Shown here: positions 55,870 through 64,000 of the stretch, one piece after another
Layout of the letters: the number at the start of each line of letters is the position of its first letter
Numbering within the stretch: position 1 is the first letter of the stretch
Assembly (NCBI RefSeq): GCF_900101885.1
Contig: NZ_FNAN01000021.1
Coordinates: 107,167-171,166, forward strand
Source of the DNA: Dyadobacter soli
Lineage (GTDB): Bacteria > Bacteroidota > Bacteroidia > Cytophagales > Spirosomataceae
DNA: 64,000 bases
Direction: 5' to 3'
The notes under the pieces: generated by a model
The model's input: only the letters and a program-made list of their open reading frames with translations
The model's database searches: none
What the model was told of the DNA's origin: nothing
Translations under genes and position numbers: made by a program

Positions 55870-55877
55870 CAAATGTA
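55870..55877 (-). promoter_or_regulatory. -7 box of the ThuA-dehydrogenase gene
   Basis: TACATTTG on the minus strand matches TAnnTTTG exactly, 30 bp upstream of the start codon. The palindrome at 55891-55913 covers the -33 region. Confidence 0.5.
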
Positions 55878-55890
55878 CAGCAAAAAATAC

Positions 55891-55913
55891 TATTGTCTAT
55901 ATTTGAGACAATA
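55891..55913. promoter_or_regulatory. Candidate operator for the NUDIX regulator
   Basis: TATTGTCT, spacer ATATTTG, AGACAATA form a perfect 8-bp inverted repeat midway between the divergent dehydrogenase and NUDIX-regulator genes, next to the -7 box on the minus strand. Confidence 0.65.
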
Positions 55914-55956
55914 AATTTTGTACTAACATATATTCTAATCATACAACAACATCTCT

Positions 55957-55976
55957 CCCCGGTCTGAAGACCGGGG
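55957..55976. repeat. Small perfect palindrome (REP-like hairpin)
   Basis: CCCCGGTC, TGAA loop, GACCGGGG. Same 8+4+8 geometry as 8479-8498 and 8533-8552, located 20 bp before the NUDIX regulator start. Confidence 0.75.
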
Positions 55977-55995
55977 CATTGGATTTCTTCTTCAT

Positions 55996-56760
55996 ATGCA
56001 TTCACCTAGCGAACAGGATTACATACAGCAGCTTTCTATCGACTGCGTCATTTTCGGTTACCAGGATTCCCAGCTCAGCGTTTTGGTGCCCAAACTGAAT
56101 TTCCGGGGCGATTTCTGCGCGCTGCCGAGCGGGTTTATTTATCAAAATGAAGGCATAGACCAGGCGGCGCGCCGGATTCTGGAAGACCGCACGGGCATTA
56201 AAGATATTTACCTCGAACAATTCAGGGTGTTTGGCGACGCGCCGAGATCGAATATCCGCTTCCTGGAAAGGCTGATCGAGCTCAATGAGGACAAACTCGG
56301 CGATAAGCGCTTCGACCGCAAAGAGTTCGACTGGATTACCCGCCGGTTCGTTTCGATCGGCTATTATGCATTGGTGGATATCAATAAGGTAGTCCCACAA
56401 AAAACGGAGCTCGACGAATCTATCAGCTGGTACCCTGTACGCGCATTGCCGCCGATGATCATGGACCATCACGAAATGGTGCATTCCGCATTGGAAACAT
56501 TGCAGCTCAACCTCGACCAGAAGCTCATCGCATTCAACCTCCTTCCCGAAACTTTCACGATGCGTGAAGTCCAGGAGCTTTACGAATCCATTTTCGACCG
56601 CGCATTCGCCCGGAATAACTTCCAGAAAAAGATCCTCGACCTGAATGTGCTGGAAAGGCTGGAAAAGAAATTCACCGGCGCCGCCAACAAAGCGCCATTC
56701 CTGTACCGGTTCCGGAATGAGGTACACGCGCAGGCGAGCACGGATGTAGGGGCAGCATAA
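55996..56760 (+). CDS. NUDIX-domain transcriptional regulator (NrtR/AraR-like)
   Basis: 254 residues. A NUDIX fold (about 15-145, FCALPSGFIYQNEGIDQAARRIL) is followed by a C-terminal winged helix (about 165-245, RNNFQKKILDL). In Bacteroidota this family controls sugar-use genes with sugar or sugar-phosphate ligands. It is divergent to the sugar dehydrogenase gene with a palindrome between them, so it is the obvious controller. Confidence 0.88.
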   Translation: MHSPSEQDYIQQLSIDCVIFGYQDSQLSVLVPKLNFRGDFCALPSGFIYQNEGIDQAARRILEDRTGIKDIYLEQFRVFGDAPRSNIRFLERLIELNEDKLGDKRFDRKEFDWITRRFVSIGYYALVDINKVVPQKTELDESISWYPVRALPPMIMDHHEMVHSALETLQLNLDQKLIAFNLLPETFTMREVQELYESIFDRAFARNNFQKKILDLNVLERLEKKFTGAANKAPFLYRFRNEVHAQASTDVGAA

Positions 56761-56825
56761 TTGCGCCCGGGCGTAAATCTCCGGCAAGCGGATCGTCGGT
56801 ACTCGGGGGAAGGACTAGCCAAAAT

Positions 56826-56881
56826 CGCCGGTACGCCGGATCGCCGGATCGCCGGGCCGCCGGTACGCCGGAACGCCGGGG
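56826..56881. repeat. Seven 8-bp tandem repeats CGCCGGNN
   Basis: Seven consecutive 8-bp units, each CGCCGG followed by TA, AT, AT, GC, TA, AA or GG. They lie in the 231-bp leader between the NUDIX regulator stop and the ATG at 56992. The 8-bp period and lack of a good start codon argue against coding. Confidence 0.9.
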
Positions 56882-56991
56882 TACTACATCGCTGTGGCTA
56901 CAAAGCTACATGGGGTTCGGTGGAGAGCCACCACCAATTAGCTGCCGGGGGTGAATCTTTGCACAGTCAAAAACAGATCGCCCCCGTGACA

Positions 56992-57633
56992 ATGAAACCT
57001 GAGAGCACCCTGAAAGTATTAGTTTTCGATTTACACCCTATTTCCCGTAAAGGAATCCGGCTCCTGCTGGATACCATGGACATGCGCATGAAAGTGACCG
57101 AAGCCGGCCGCGTGCGCCAGTTTTACAAATACGCCACTACCCAGCGCTTCGACCTCATTGTGATGAGCGTGAACGACGTAGACAGTTTCGACAACGAACT
57201 GATTGGCAAGATACTCCCTAAAACCGTAGTGCTTTACACCGAAGAAGGGGCTGAAAACGCCATGGACCTGATGGCTCTCGGCGGAGGCGCCTGCATGTCG
57301 AAAAAATGCAACGACGCCGCATTGCGGGAAGGTATTTCGGCCGTGCTGCAACAGCGCCGCTACGTGTGCGCCACTACCCAGGCGCACGTGAATGCCGAGT
57401 ACTGGCGGTTCAGGGCGATCCGCAACGGCGCCACGGGTAGTTATCGCCCCCGCGTGCGCCAGCTCACGAGCCGTGAATCGGAAATCGCATCGATGCTGGA
57501 AACCGGCATGAAAACCGGGGAGATCGCCGACCGCCTCCAAATTCAGCACAGCACCGTGAGCACCCTGAAAGCACGTGCGTTCCGCAAGCTTTCGATGACC
57601 AACCTGGTACAGGCCATTCATACACTGGAATAA
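56992..57633 (+). CDS. LuxR-type regulator 1 with phosphoacceptor-less receiver
   Basis: 213 residues from ATG 56992; the upstream in-frame extension across the 8-bp repeats was rejected. A receiver-like domain (about 8-130) has Ser59 where the aspartate phosphoacceptor should be (FDLIVMSVND) and only one of the two N-terminal acidic residues (VFDLH). The LuxR HTH is at 150-210 (LTSRESEIASMLETGMKTGEIADRL). It should not be controlled by normal phosphorylation. First of three tandem paralogues. Confidence 0.9.
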   Translation: MKPESTLKVLVFDLHPISRKGIRLLLDTMDMRMKVTEAGRVRQFYKYATTQRFDLIVMSVNDVDSFDNELIGKILPKTVVLYTEEGAENAMDLMALGGGACMSKKCNDAALREGISAVLQQRRYVCATTQAHVNAEYWRFRAIRNGATGSYRPRVRQLTSRESEIASMLETGMKTGEIADRLQIQHSTVSTLKARAFRKLSMTNLVQAIHTLE

Positions 57634-57687
57634 CGTATACCAATTACCGGATTACCGGCTAGCCCTTCTAAGACAAGCATCATCACC

Positions 57688-58332
57688 ATGCGCCACGTAA
57701 TTTTGTACGACTCCCACCCGATTATCCTGCGGGGTCTTAAAGAGTTTTTTAAAAACCTCGGAAACGAGTTTACATTCTTTGAAACCCATACCGTAGCGGG
57801 TGTTTCGAAGTATCTTGCAAACCATAAAATCGACCTGGTAGTGGTGGGGGTGAACGAGAAATCGGGGATCGATGCGCGGCTGATAGAGAAGCACAGCGCT
57901 ATCCCGTGGGTGATCATGTACAACGACAACCTCTACAAAAAGGCCTTGTCTCTCGTACTTTCCGGCGCCAGCGCGTGCATTTCGAAGGGTTGCCGCGACC
58001 AGGAAACGGAGAAATGCCTGCGGGAAGTGCTCGACGCGCGGCGCTACATTTGTGAAAGTACATTGCAGAAATTTGGCTACGAATTCCTGTTCGACCCGAG
58101 CAACCAGGCCCAGATACGCAACTTCCTCAAATACAACCTGCAACGAAAGCCCAACAAGCTTTCGCCCCGGGAGCAGCAGGTAGCCAACCTGCTCGTCAGC
58201 GGTATGAGGACCTCGGAAATCGCGACGGCACTGAATGTCAGGCACAGCACGATCAGCACCATCAAACGGACGGTCATGCTGAAAAAGAATGTGATCAACA
58301 TCGTCGAACTGGCTTCGGTTTTGTCAAATTAA
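57688..58332 (+). CDS. LuxR-type regulator 2 with phosphoacceptor-less receiver
   Basis: 214 residues, 54 bp downstream of regulator 1. The receiver has Gly54 in place of the phosphoacceptor Asp (IDLVVVGVNE) and one N-terminal acid (LYDSH), while the conserved Lys near residue 105 remains (CISKGC). The HTH reads LSPREQQVANLLVSGMRTSEIA. Sequence relatedness to regulator 1 suggests tandem duplication followed by loss of phosphorylation. Confidence 0.9.
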   Translation: MRHVILYDSHPIILRGLKEFFKNLGNEFTFFETHTVAGVSKYLANHKIDLVVVGVNEKSGIDARLIEKHSAIPWVIMYNDNLYKKALSLVLSGASACISKGCRDQETEKCLREVLDARRYICESTLQKFGYEFLFDPSNQAQIRNFLKYNLQRKPNKLSPREQQVANLLVSGMRTSEIATALNVRHSTISTIKRTVMLKKNVINIVELASVLSN

Positions 58333-58421
58333 TGGCCTCCCGCCGTTTTGTAATTCAGGTTGAAATGCATTAATTTCAGTCGTTACGATCAAACCGTAAT
58401 CCTGAAAGGACTGTTTCAAAT

Positions 58422-59078
58422 ATGCCGCTCTCCATACTTATAGCCGACGACCACCAGCTTGTCCGGAAAGGACTGCAGATGGTCGTTAAAGAAGTCCTGG
58501 GATTCAATGTGACCGTAGAATTTGCCGAAGCCGGCCGGGAAGTGATCGAAAAAGTTACCGCCCGGGACTTCGATATGCTCATCACCGATCTGAACATGCC
58601 CGAGACCAACGAACTCGCGCTGATCCCCGACATTTTACGTATCCGTCCCAAGCTAAAAATCCTGGTCGTAACAATGAAGCCCGACAAGGTTTTTGCCGCC
58701 AGGTTCTTCCGCGAAGGCGCACTCGGGTATGTAAACAAGAACGAACCCGACCAGGTCCTCGCCGAGGCTATACACGTCGTAAGCCAGGGGCGGCGGTACA
58801 TTTCGAGGTCGCAGAGCGAGATTTTTTCCAATGCGTTGATCGGTAATGTAGCCAATACGCCTTTCGACAAGCTCTCGAAACGGGAATTTGAAGTAGCATT
58901 GCTCCTGCTCAAAGGCTATGGCGCACTCGAAGTTGCCAATGCACTTTCTATCAGCGCCTCCACGGCCAGCAGCTTTCGTTGCCGCGTTTTCGACAAGCTG
59001 GAAATCAAGAACTTGCTGGAACTGAACCATCTTGCCCAGATGTATCAGATTGGGGCAGATTTTGAAGGAGAATCGTAA
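58422..59078 (+). CDS. NarL/LuxR-type response regulator 3, canonical receiver
   Basis: 218 residues. The receiver is canonical: Asp9-Asp10 (IADDHQ), phosphoacceptor Asp56 (LITDLNMP) and Lys in YVNKNE. The HTH follows at about 145-205 (LSKREFEVALLLLKGYGALEVANAL). The only one of the three paralogues expected to accept phosphate. Its 3' end overlaps the convergent histidine kinase gene by 74 bp, which is its likely cognate kinase. Confidence 0.93.
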   Translation: MPLSILIADDHQLVRKGLQMVVKEVLGFNVTVEFAEAGREVIEKVTARDFDMLITDLNMPETNELALIPDILRIRPKLKILVVTMKPDKVFAARFFREGALGYVNKNEPDQVLAEAIHVVSQGRRYISRSQSEIFSNALIGNVANTPFDKLSKREFEVALLLLKGYGALEVANALSISASTASSFRCRVFDKLEIKNLLELNHLAQMYQIGADFEGES

Positions 59079-62055
59079 AAGTACTCCCCTGCCCCGGTTC
59101 GCTGGCGATGGCAATGCTGCCCTGGATGTAGTCGAGCATGGTGTGGATGAGCAGACTGCCCGTGCCGCGGTTACCGGCTTGCCTGTCTCGGCTCATGAAC
59201 AGGGCGATCTGCTCGTCGGTCAGGCCCTGGCCTGTGTCGGCGATCGAGATCAGCAACCGGCCGTTTTCCTCCCGGCATGAAAGCGTGATTTCGCCCTCTA
59301 TCGTGTTTTTATTCGCATTGTCGATCAGGTTACGGATCACGACGGAGAGTATCTGGTAGTCCGAAACACATTCCAGATCGGTGTGCACAATCGTGAGCCG
59401 GTTATGGTTTACCTTGAATAGTTCCTTGTAAAGCGAAGCAATTTCCTCGAACAATGCATTCAACGGAAACAGGTTTTTACTGATCTTGAAACCCTGCTGC
59501 TGCGTGCTGATCCACATGAAGAACTGCTCGGTAAAGCCCAGCAAATTTTGCGTGCCCATATGCAAGTCGCCCAGGTACGCATCGAGATCGGAATGCGTGA
59601 GCTGTGTGTGGTTTTTCAAAAGGTTACCACTAATGAGCGAAATGAACCGCAGCGGTGACCGCATATCGTGCAGCACCATCGTGATCACATGGTCTTTGAA
59701 CCGGTTGCTTTCCAGCAATGCCATTTCCGACTTCGCCAGGTCGTCCACGGCGCTTTTCAGCTCGCGTGTACGGGCCGAAATAGTGTTTTCGAGTTCCTGC
59801 GCCTCCTTTTGCAGCTTGGTTAGCCTTCTTTTAAATAACAAATACCCCACCCCCACCGATACACAAATGCAAAGCGCGTAAAACCACCAGGTATTGTAAA
59901 ACCAGGGCTGCACCTCGATAGGCAGGACAAACTGCCCCGCGCTATCCGGTATATGTGCGCCGTTGCGCCTCACCAGGAGCTTGTAATCCCCCGGCGGAAG
60001 GCTGGTGATCGTTACATAACCATTCTTCTCCACTTTATGCCAACCCGGGTCCAGGCCCGCGACCTGGTATTCGAGATCAAGGTTTTCGGGATTGCCGAAG
60101 TAGGGCGACGAGACCTGAACGGCAAGCAGCTTGAAATCCGGCGAGAGATCGATGCCTTTTGCATTGAGCGCAACGGGCCGGCCCTTCACGGTCAGGCTGT
60201 CCACAAAAACGTTGCGGCTCGGGTAATAGGGTTTGAGTTTATGGGGATAAAACCAGACGAGCCCTTTCATGGATGGAAGCGATAAAAGGCTGTCTTTCAG
60301 CCACACAAACGAAGGATCGCAGCCGCCGTTGAACTCGTTGGTAGGAAGTCCGTCGGTACGGTCGAAACGGAAATAGCTGACCTTGTCCTGCTTTCTTTCC
60401 GCGTAGGCCATCAATTCACTTTTCTTCACTTTGAAAAGGCCGTTGTTGCTCGGCAGCCAGAAAAAACCGTGGCCGTCCTCGATAAAAGAATGGACAGTAG
60501 TGAGCGCCCGCCGCGGGCCGGTGGGCATGTGGTAGAGTTTCTTGTTGTGTAAAAGATAAAACCCTTTTCCATAAGTAGATATCCATATCTTATTCGCCGC
60601 TTCCGCGTACACCGTCCGCACCGACATCGATTCCAATACCGACTTATCGATCCGGTTTCGCTCGTAATCATACCATTTGAGCCCTTTTTCCGTACAAACC
60701 AGGAAATAGGACGGCCGGATTTGCCTCGCAAAGAGGATATTCGTCAATTGCGGAAAATTCTTGAAACCGACCGGCTTGTCATTCACGAGTTTACCGAATC
60801 CCCTGGACGAAGCAAAAAAATAGCCACCCTTATCCGCCTCACTCATATGAACCATCCCGTATCCCGAAGCTACTACCCGACTTTGGCCGCTTGCGATGTC
60901 CAGTTTTTTGAGTTTAAAATTCTCCTCGTAGTAGAGCTGTTCATTACCCGGTGCAAACAACCAGGGGCCGATGCCGGTATTGATCGGCAATGGCCGGGGC
61001 GGCTGGTCCATCGAAACCAGCATATTCTTCACGACCACACGGCCGTCGTCCAGCTTCGCCTGCGCGTACAGGCTCTGTTCGAGAACGGGGGACGAAAATG
61101 TCGGCGACGAAAATTGATTTTTTTGTACCACAAACAGCCCGTCGGTGGTTGAACCGAGGTAGTAGGCCTGTTGTTCGGGCACATAGCGGATACAACTCAA
61201 AAAAGGTATTTGAACGCCGTCCAGCTCGATTTCCGAACTGAGGCGGCCGTTCCGCAGCGCAACTTTATAAAGATCGTCGCCTGCGTAAACATACAGCCCG
61301 TCCGGACTGGGAAAGGTGCGAAAATCGCCGGAAAGAAACAGGGGACTGGAAGCCAATGGCCCTTCAATCGATGTGTACGCAGGCACAACGCGGCCGTTTT
61401 TCCACGCTTCCACCCGGTTCCCCGGTAAAATGCAAGCTAGGAACTGCCCGCCAAAGATCGCATACTGCGGCCTCGCGCCCGTATAATCCCTGATTTGCAC
61501 CGGCGCTTTCAGGCCAGGCGACAAATAGAGCAAAGAATTCTCGTTTTGAAGGTATACTTCATGATTGGAAATACTCGACGTAAAAAGAAATGGATTCTGC
61601 CCCAGATGTTCGTAAAAATAGGCCAGCTTGTTCAGCATTCCCTTGTCATCGACCGCCACGCCTTGCAGCCCCACATGCACCGTCCATTGCGGAAGCAATA
61701 CCGGCGCCGGCGCAGCATGCGGTCCAACAGCCGCTACCTTGATGATCTGCTCCCCATACAGCCGCGCGTACAACGTGCCGCGTGCGTCGGCGGTAAGCCC
61801 CGCCAAACGTGCCGATTTCAGCCCCGGCAGCTCATTGGTACCGTAGGTGACAAAACGTTGCCCGTCGTAACGCACCATTCCCATTTCGGTAGCAAGCCAG
61901 CAATAGCCCCATTCGTCGAATGCGATGTCTTTCACGCTGTTTTGAGGGAGGCCATTGTCGGTATTGTATTGAGAAACAATAAATTGCTCCTGCTGCGCAG
62001 CTACGGGAAAGCTATGCAGAATGAGAGAAATCAACGCGACCAGGAGGATTCTCAT
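59005..62055 (-). CDS. Two-component sensor histidine kinase with Reg_prop propeller and Y_Y_Y domain
   Basis: 1016 residues. Signal peptide (about 1-20), a large periplasmic sensor of Reg_prop-type propeller repeats (about 25-620) and a Y_Y_Y domain (about 640-715), then one transmembrane helix (about 722-741) and a coiled coil. The DHp histidine is His796 in LHDMRSPLRF, and the ATPase has NLIDNANKNT, DTGQGL and a G2 box of form RGTGSLL. No receiver domain is fused. Convergent with the LuxR trio, so it probably phosphorylates regulator 3. Confidence 0.92.
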   Translation of the reverse strand: MRILLVALISLILHSFPVAAQQEQFIVSQYNTDNGLPQNSVKDIAFDEWGYCWLATEMGMVRYDGQRFVTYGTNELPGLKSARLAGLTADARGTLYARLYGEQIIKVAAVGPHAAPAPVLLPQWTVHVGLQGVAVDDKGMLNKLAYFYEHLGQNPFLFTSSISNHEVYLQNENSLLYLSPGLKAPVQIRDYTGARPQYAIFGGQFLACILPGNRVEAWKNGRVVPAYTSIEGPLASSPLFLSGDFRTFPSPDGLYVYAGDDLYKVALRNGRLSSEIELDGVQIPFLSCIRYVPEQQAYYLGSTTDGLFVVQKNQFSSPTFSSPVLEQSLYAQAKLDDGRVVVKNMLVSMDQPPRPLPINTGIGPWLFAPGNEQLYYEENFKLKKLDIASGQSRVVASGYGMVHMSEADKGGYFFASSRGFGKLVNDKPVGFKNFPQLTNILFARQIRPSYFLVCTEKGLKWYDYERNRIDKSVLESMSVRTVYAEAANKIWISTYGKGFYLLHNKKLYHMPTGPRRALTTVHSFIEDGHGFFWLPSNNGLFKVKKSELMAYAERKQDKVSYFRFDRTDGLPTNEFNGGCDPSFVWLKDSLLSLPSMKGLVWFYPHKLKPYYPSRNVFVDSLTVKGRPVALNAKGIDLSPDFKLLAVQVSSPYFGNPENLDLEYQVAGLDPGWHKVEKNGYVTITSLPPGDYKLLVRRNGAHIPDSAGQFVLPIEVQPWFYNTWWFYALCICVSVGVGYLLFKRRLTKLQKEAQELENTISARTRELKSAVDDLAKSEMALLESNRFKDHVITMVLHDMRSPLRFISLISGNLLKNHTQLTHSDLDAYLGDLHMGTQNLLGFTEQFFMWISTQQQGFKISKNLFPLNALFEEIASLYKELFKVNHNRLTIVHTDLECVSDYQILSVVIRNLIDNANKNTIEGEITLSCREENGRLLISIADTGQGLTDEQIALFMSRDRQAGNRGTGSLLIHTMLDYIQGSIAIASEPGQGSTFTILLQNLPQSDTSGQDGSVPASS

Positions 62056-62237
62056 AGGACAATGGTATGGTGTATCGAGGGCTATTTTCTTATGAAACTA
62101 CTAAAATGTCCGGTATTAGAATAACTACTCCTGAATCTATTAGAAGTACTACGTCGTGTCAGACGGCTTCTGTCGATAAAAATCTTCGGGGAGCTCGCGT
62201 GCGGTTTGGCAGCCAGCCTGTTTTCCTGCAATAAAAA
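62056..62237. other. Intergenic stretch between the histidine kinase and the IS
   Basis: 182 bp with no convincing ORF, promoter or repeat seen. Confidence 0.6.
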
Positions 62238-64000
62238 AAGAGGGTGTCTCAATTAAAAAACGAGGCACCCTCTTTCATTTTATTTTTGATGATCTGGAAT
62301 CGGCAGTAATATCTTAGACAAGAAGCTATTGGGCTCGATTTGGTTAATGAAGGCAAAAAACGGCTGTCTTAGGCCGCTCTTTTCCTTAGATTTTGGGCTA
62401 ATGCTATTAATCCCCACTCGATTTCGACCTTTTGCTTGCCGCGGAGCATGAATCGCCGGAAGCCGTGATTGTTTTTGATGTTGCCAAAGACCGGTTCAAC
62501 ATCATAGCATCGCTTCTTTCGTTTCTGGATGCCTTCTTCACTTGTTAGCAGCTGGTCAGCTTGCTGCTTTTGCCTTTCTAGATTGACATTTATCTGAATC
62601 ACCCGATCGCCTTGTGACTTGTGACAAGCTCCGTTCAATGGGCAATTTTGACAGTTTCTGGCTTTGTAAAGCCTTACGGTCTGCCCAAAGCCGGTGGTTG
62701 TTTTCCTTGTCCGATCGCCTATGTAAGCCATTTTCTGACCCATCGGACAGATATAATAGTCCTGCCCCGGGTTGTAATAAAGTTTGTCGGTGGCAAATGG
62801 GTGTTTCCTGTTGAAGGCGCGGTTCTGGCGTTTGTCAAATAGGTTGTACTTCACAAAGGCAGTCACCTTCTTTTCTTCCAATAAAGTGTAGTTTTCCTCC
62901 GAGCCGTAACCGGCATCGGCAGTCAGCGATTTGGGGGCAGCGCCAAAGCTTTTCTCATGCTGTTCCAGGTGACTGGACAGCGTGTTCGTATCAGTGGTAT
63001 TGGGGTGGATGGAGTAATTTACGATGAACTGATTTGAGGTTGATATCTGAACATTATAGGCAGGTTTGAGCTGGCCGTTGCGCATATGGTCCTCCTTCAA
63101 CTTCATAAAGGTAGCGTCAGGATCGGTCTTGCTATAACTGTTTCGTCTACCTAAAATGGCTTCCTGCTGCTCGTAGCGGGCAATATTGGCCGGGTAATGC
63201 TTGGTCACATAACCCAGTTTGGTCTTCATTTTCTTGTCGATGTTCTCCTTTTTACCGAGCACCTGGTTAAGCGTATCGACCGTATCCTGGACTTTCTCCT
63301 TATTGATTGTGGTCAAGTCTGGCGGCTCGGGCATGTTGTCTTCGGTGGCAGCCACGCTCTGTGCATACGCCCAGATCTCAGCCAGTTGTTTTTTCATTTT
63401 CTCCTTATTGCTGGCAATCGCCTTCTTCCAGACAAATGTGTATTTATTGGCGTTCGCTTCAATTTTGGTTCCATCGGTAAATACTTCCTCAATGCTCAGA
63501 TATCCTTCCTGGGCAAGCAAGCTGACCACTTGCTCAAAAATCGTCCTGAACGTATCCTTTAAACGAACGCCCCTAAAACGGTTAATGGTGTTATGATCAG
63601 GGAAGCTCATTGAGCTCAAATACATAAAGTAAATGCTCTCCTTACAAGCCGCTTCCAGCTTCCTACTTGAATAAATATTGCTCATGTAGCCGAATACAAG
63701 CACTTTTAACAGCATCTGGGGATGGTAGCTCGCCGGGCCGGTCAGGTAGTAGGCAGCATTGAGCGACTCTAAATTGATCTTATTGATCACATCATCGACC
63801 ACACGTACAACGTGACCTTTGGGGACTAATTCATCTAAACTTGGGGGAAGCAGCATTAACTGCTGCTGGTGATAGGGCTTGAAATTAGGCTGTCGTCGAC
63901 CCATTTTTCCTTGATTTGCTTATACCTAAAGATAATCAATTCAGAAAAATTACCCAACCATGAAAATGAAAAAAGACTGCCTCATGTGAGACAGCCTCTT
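62238..64000. mobile_element. IS1182-family insertion sequence, apparently complete
   Basis: AAGAGGGTGTCTCA at 62238-62251 and its imperfect inverse TGAGACAGCCTCTT at 63987-64000 (13 of 14 match) are the terminal repeats. Subterminal TTTCATTTT tracts are also shared. The right end may extend past the window. Confidence 0.85.
62369..63904 (-). CDS. IS1182-type DDE transposase
   Basis: 511 residues. The IS1182/IS4-like layout is visible: an N-terminal domain with HHQQQLMLLPPSLDELVP-like start, VFTDGTKIEANANKY (first Asp region), LTADAGYGSEENY (second Asp) and EPVFGNIKNNHGFRRF (Glu region). The zinc-finger-like CxxCPLNGACH is also present. The reading frame is intact from ATG 63904 and lies inside the terminal repeats, so the element may be active. 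Confidence 0.93.
   Translation of the reverse strand: MGRRQPNFKPYHQQQLMLLPPSLDELVPKGHVVRVVDDVINKINLESLNAAYYLTGPASYHPQMLLKVLVFGYMSNIYSSRKLEAACKESIYFMYLSSMSFPDHNTINRFRGVRLKDTFRTIFEQVVSLLAQEGYLSIEEVFTDGTKIEANANKYTFVWKKAIASNKEKMKKQLAEIWAYAQSVAATEDNMPEPPDLTTINKEKVQDTVDTLNQVLGKKENIDKKMKTKLGYVTKHYPANIARYEQQEAILGRRNSYSKTDPDATFMKLKEDHMRNGQLKPAYNVQISTSNQFIVNYSIHPNTTDTNTLSSHLEQHEKSFGAAPKSLTADAGYGSEENYTLLEEKKVTAFVKYNLFDKRQNRAFNRKHPFATDKLYYNPGQDYYICPMGQKMAYIGDRTRKTTTGFGQTVRLYKARNCQNCPLNGACHKSQGDRVIQINVNLERQKQQADQLLTSEEGIQKRKKRCYDVEPVFGNIKNNHGFRRFMLRGKQKVEIEWGLIALAQNLRKRAA

Noticed and set aside
56761..56991. N-terminal extension of LuxR regulator 1
   Set aside because: The extension is built from the 8-bp repeat tract and has no homology-like features; ATG 56992 starts the receiver domain directly.

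Overview
The window looks like a chromosomal segment of a Bacteroidota, most likely a Cytophagales of the Dyadobacter/Spirosoma type. This is inferred from two proteins with T9SS-type C-terminal sorting tails, several exact matches to the Bacteroidota -7 promoter consensus TAnnTTTG, RND/NodT efflux genes, NUDIX-type and Y_Y_Y-type regulators, an IS1182-type element and moderate GC content. The species is not certain. No rRNA, tRNA, CRISPR array or prophage was seen.

Region 1 (1-15046) is a biosynthetic cluster on the + strand whose first gene is cut by the window edge. A first iterative type I PKS subunit (AT end, two near-identical ACPs, KR) is followed by a second subunit (KS-AT-DH with a fused Sfp-type phosphopantetheinyl transferase), a free acyl carrier protein and an alpha/beta hydrolase. 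After an unusual 22-bp tandem repeat array come two MGT-family glycosyltransferases and three tandem condensation/PapA-like acyltransferases. The PKS belongs to the PUFA/enediyne/heterocyst-glycolipid lineage, but no enoyl reductase is visible here. A glycosylated, acylated polyene-like or hydroxylated lipid is the best guess, and it is the strongest candidate for a new system.

Region 2 (15047-28946) holds a small-protein/GNAT pair, a heterodimeric ABC exporter with complementary degenerate ATP sites, a sulfatase, an epimerase with a divergent AraC regulator, a CDF transporter, a Tat-exported Gfo/Idh/MocA oxidoreductase with a YncE-like propeller protein, a small unlisted protein and an L,D-transpeptidase. 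A 71-bp fold-back repeat fills the gap between the sulfatase and epimerase genes.

Region 3 (29037-35835) is a TetR-controlled RND efflux operon with two matching candidate operators and a terminator. Region 4 (35920-44910) contains rpiA, an old-yellow-enzyme reductase, an ECF42-type sigma factor with its YCII partner, an AhpD-like protein, a secreted LRR protein, an Rrf2 regulator plus flavohaemoglobin sharing a palindromic operator, and a DoxX/HxlR pair resembling CatD/CatR.

Region 5 (44957-62055) contains a 14-repeat FG-GAP surface protein, a GT39-type membrane glycosyltransferase, a FAD/Rieske oxidoreductase and a large ThuA-glucose dehydrogenase-cytochrome c fusion divergent from a NUDIX regulator. 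It then has three tandem LuxR-type regulators, two with phosphoacceptor-less receivers, convergent with and partly overlapping a Y_Y_Y sensor histidine kinase. The window ends in an apparently complete IS1182-like insertion sequence (62238-64000).
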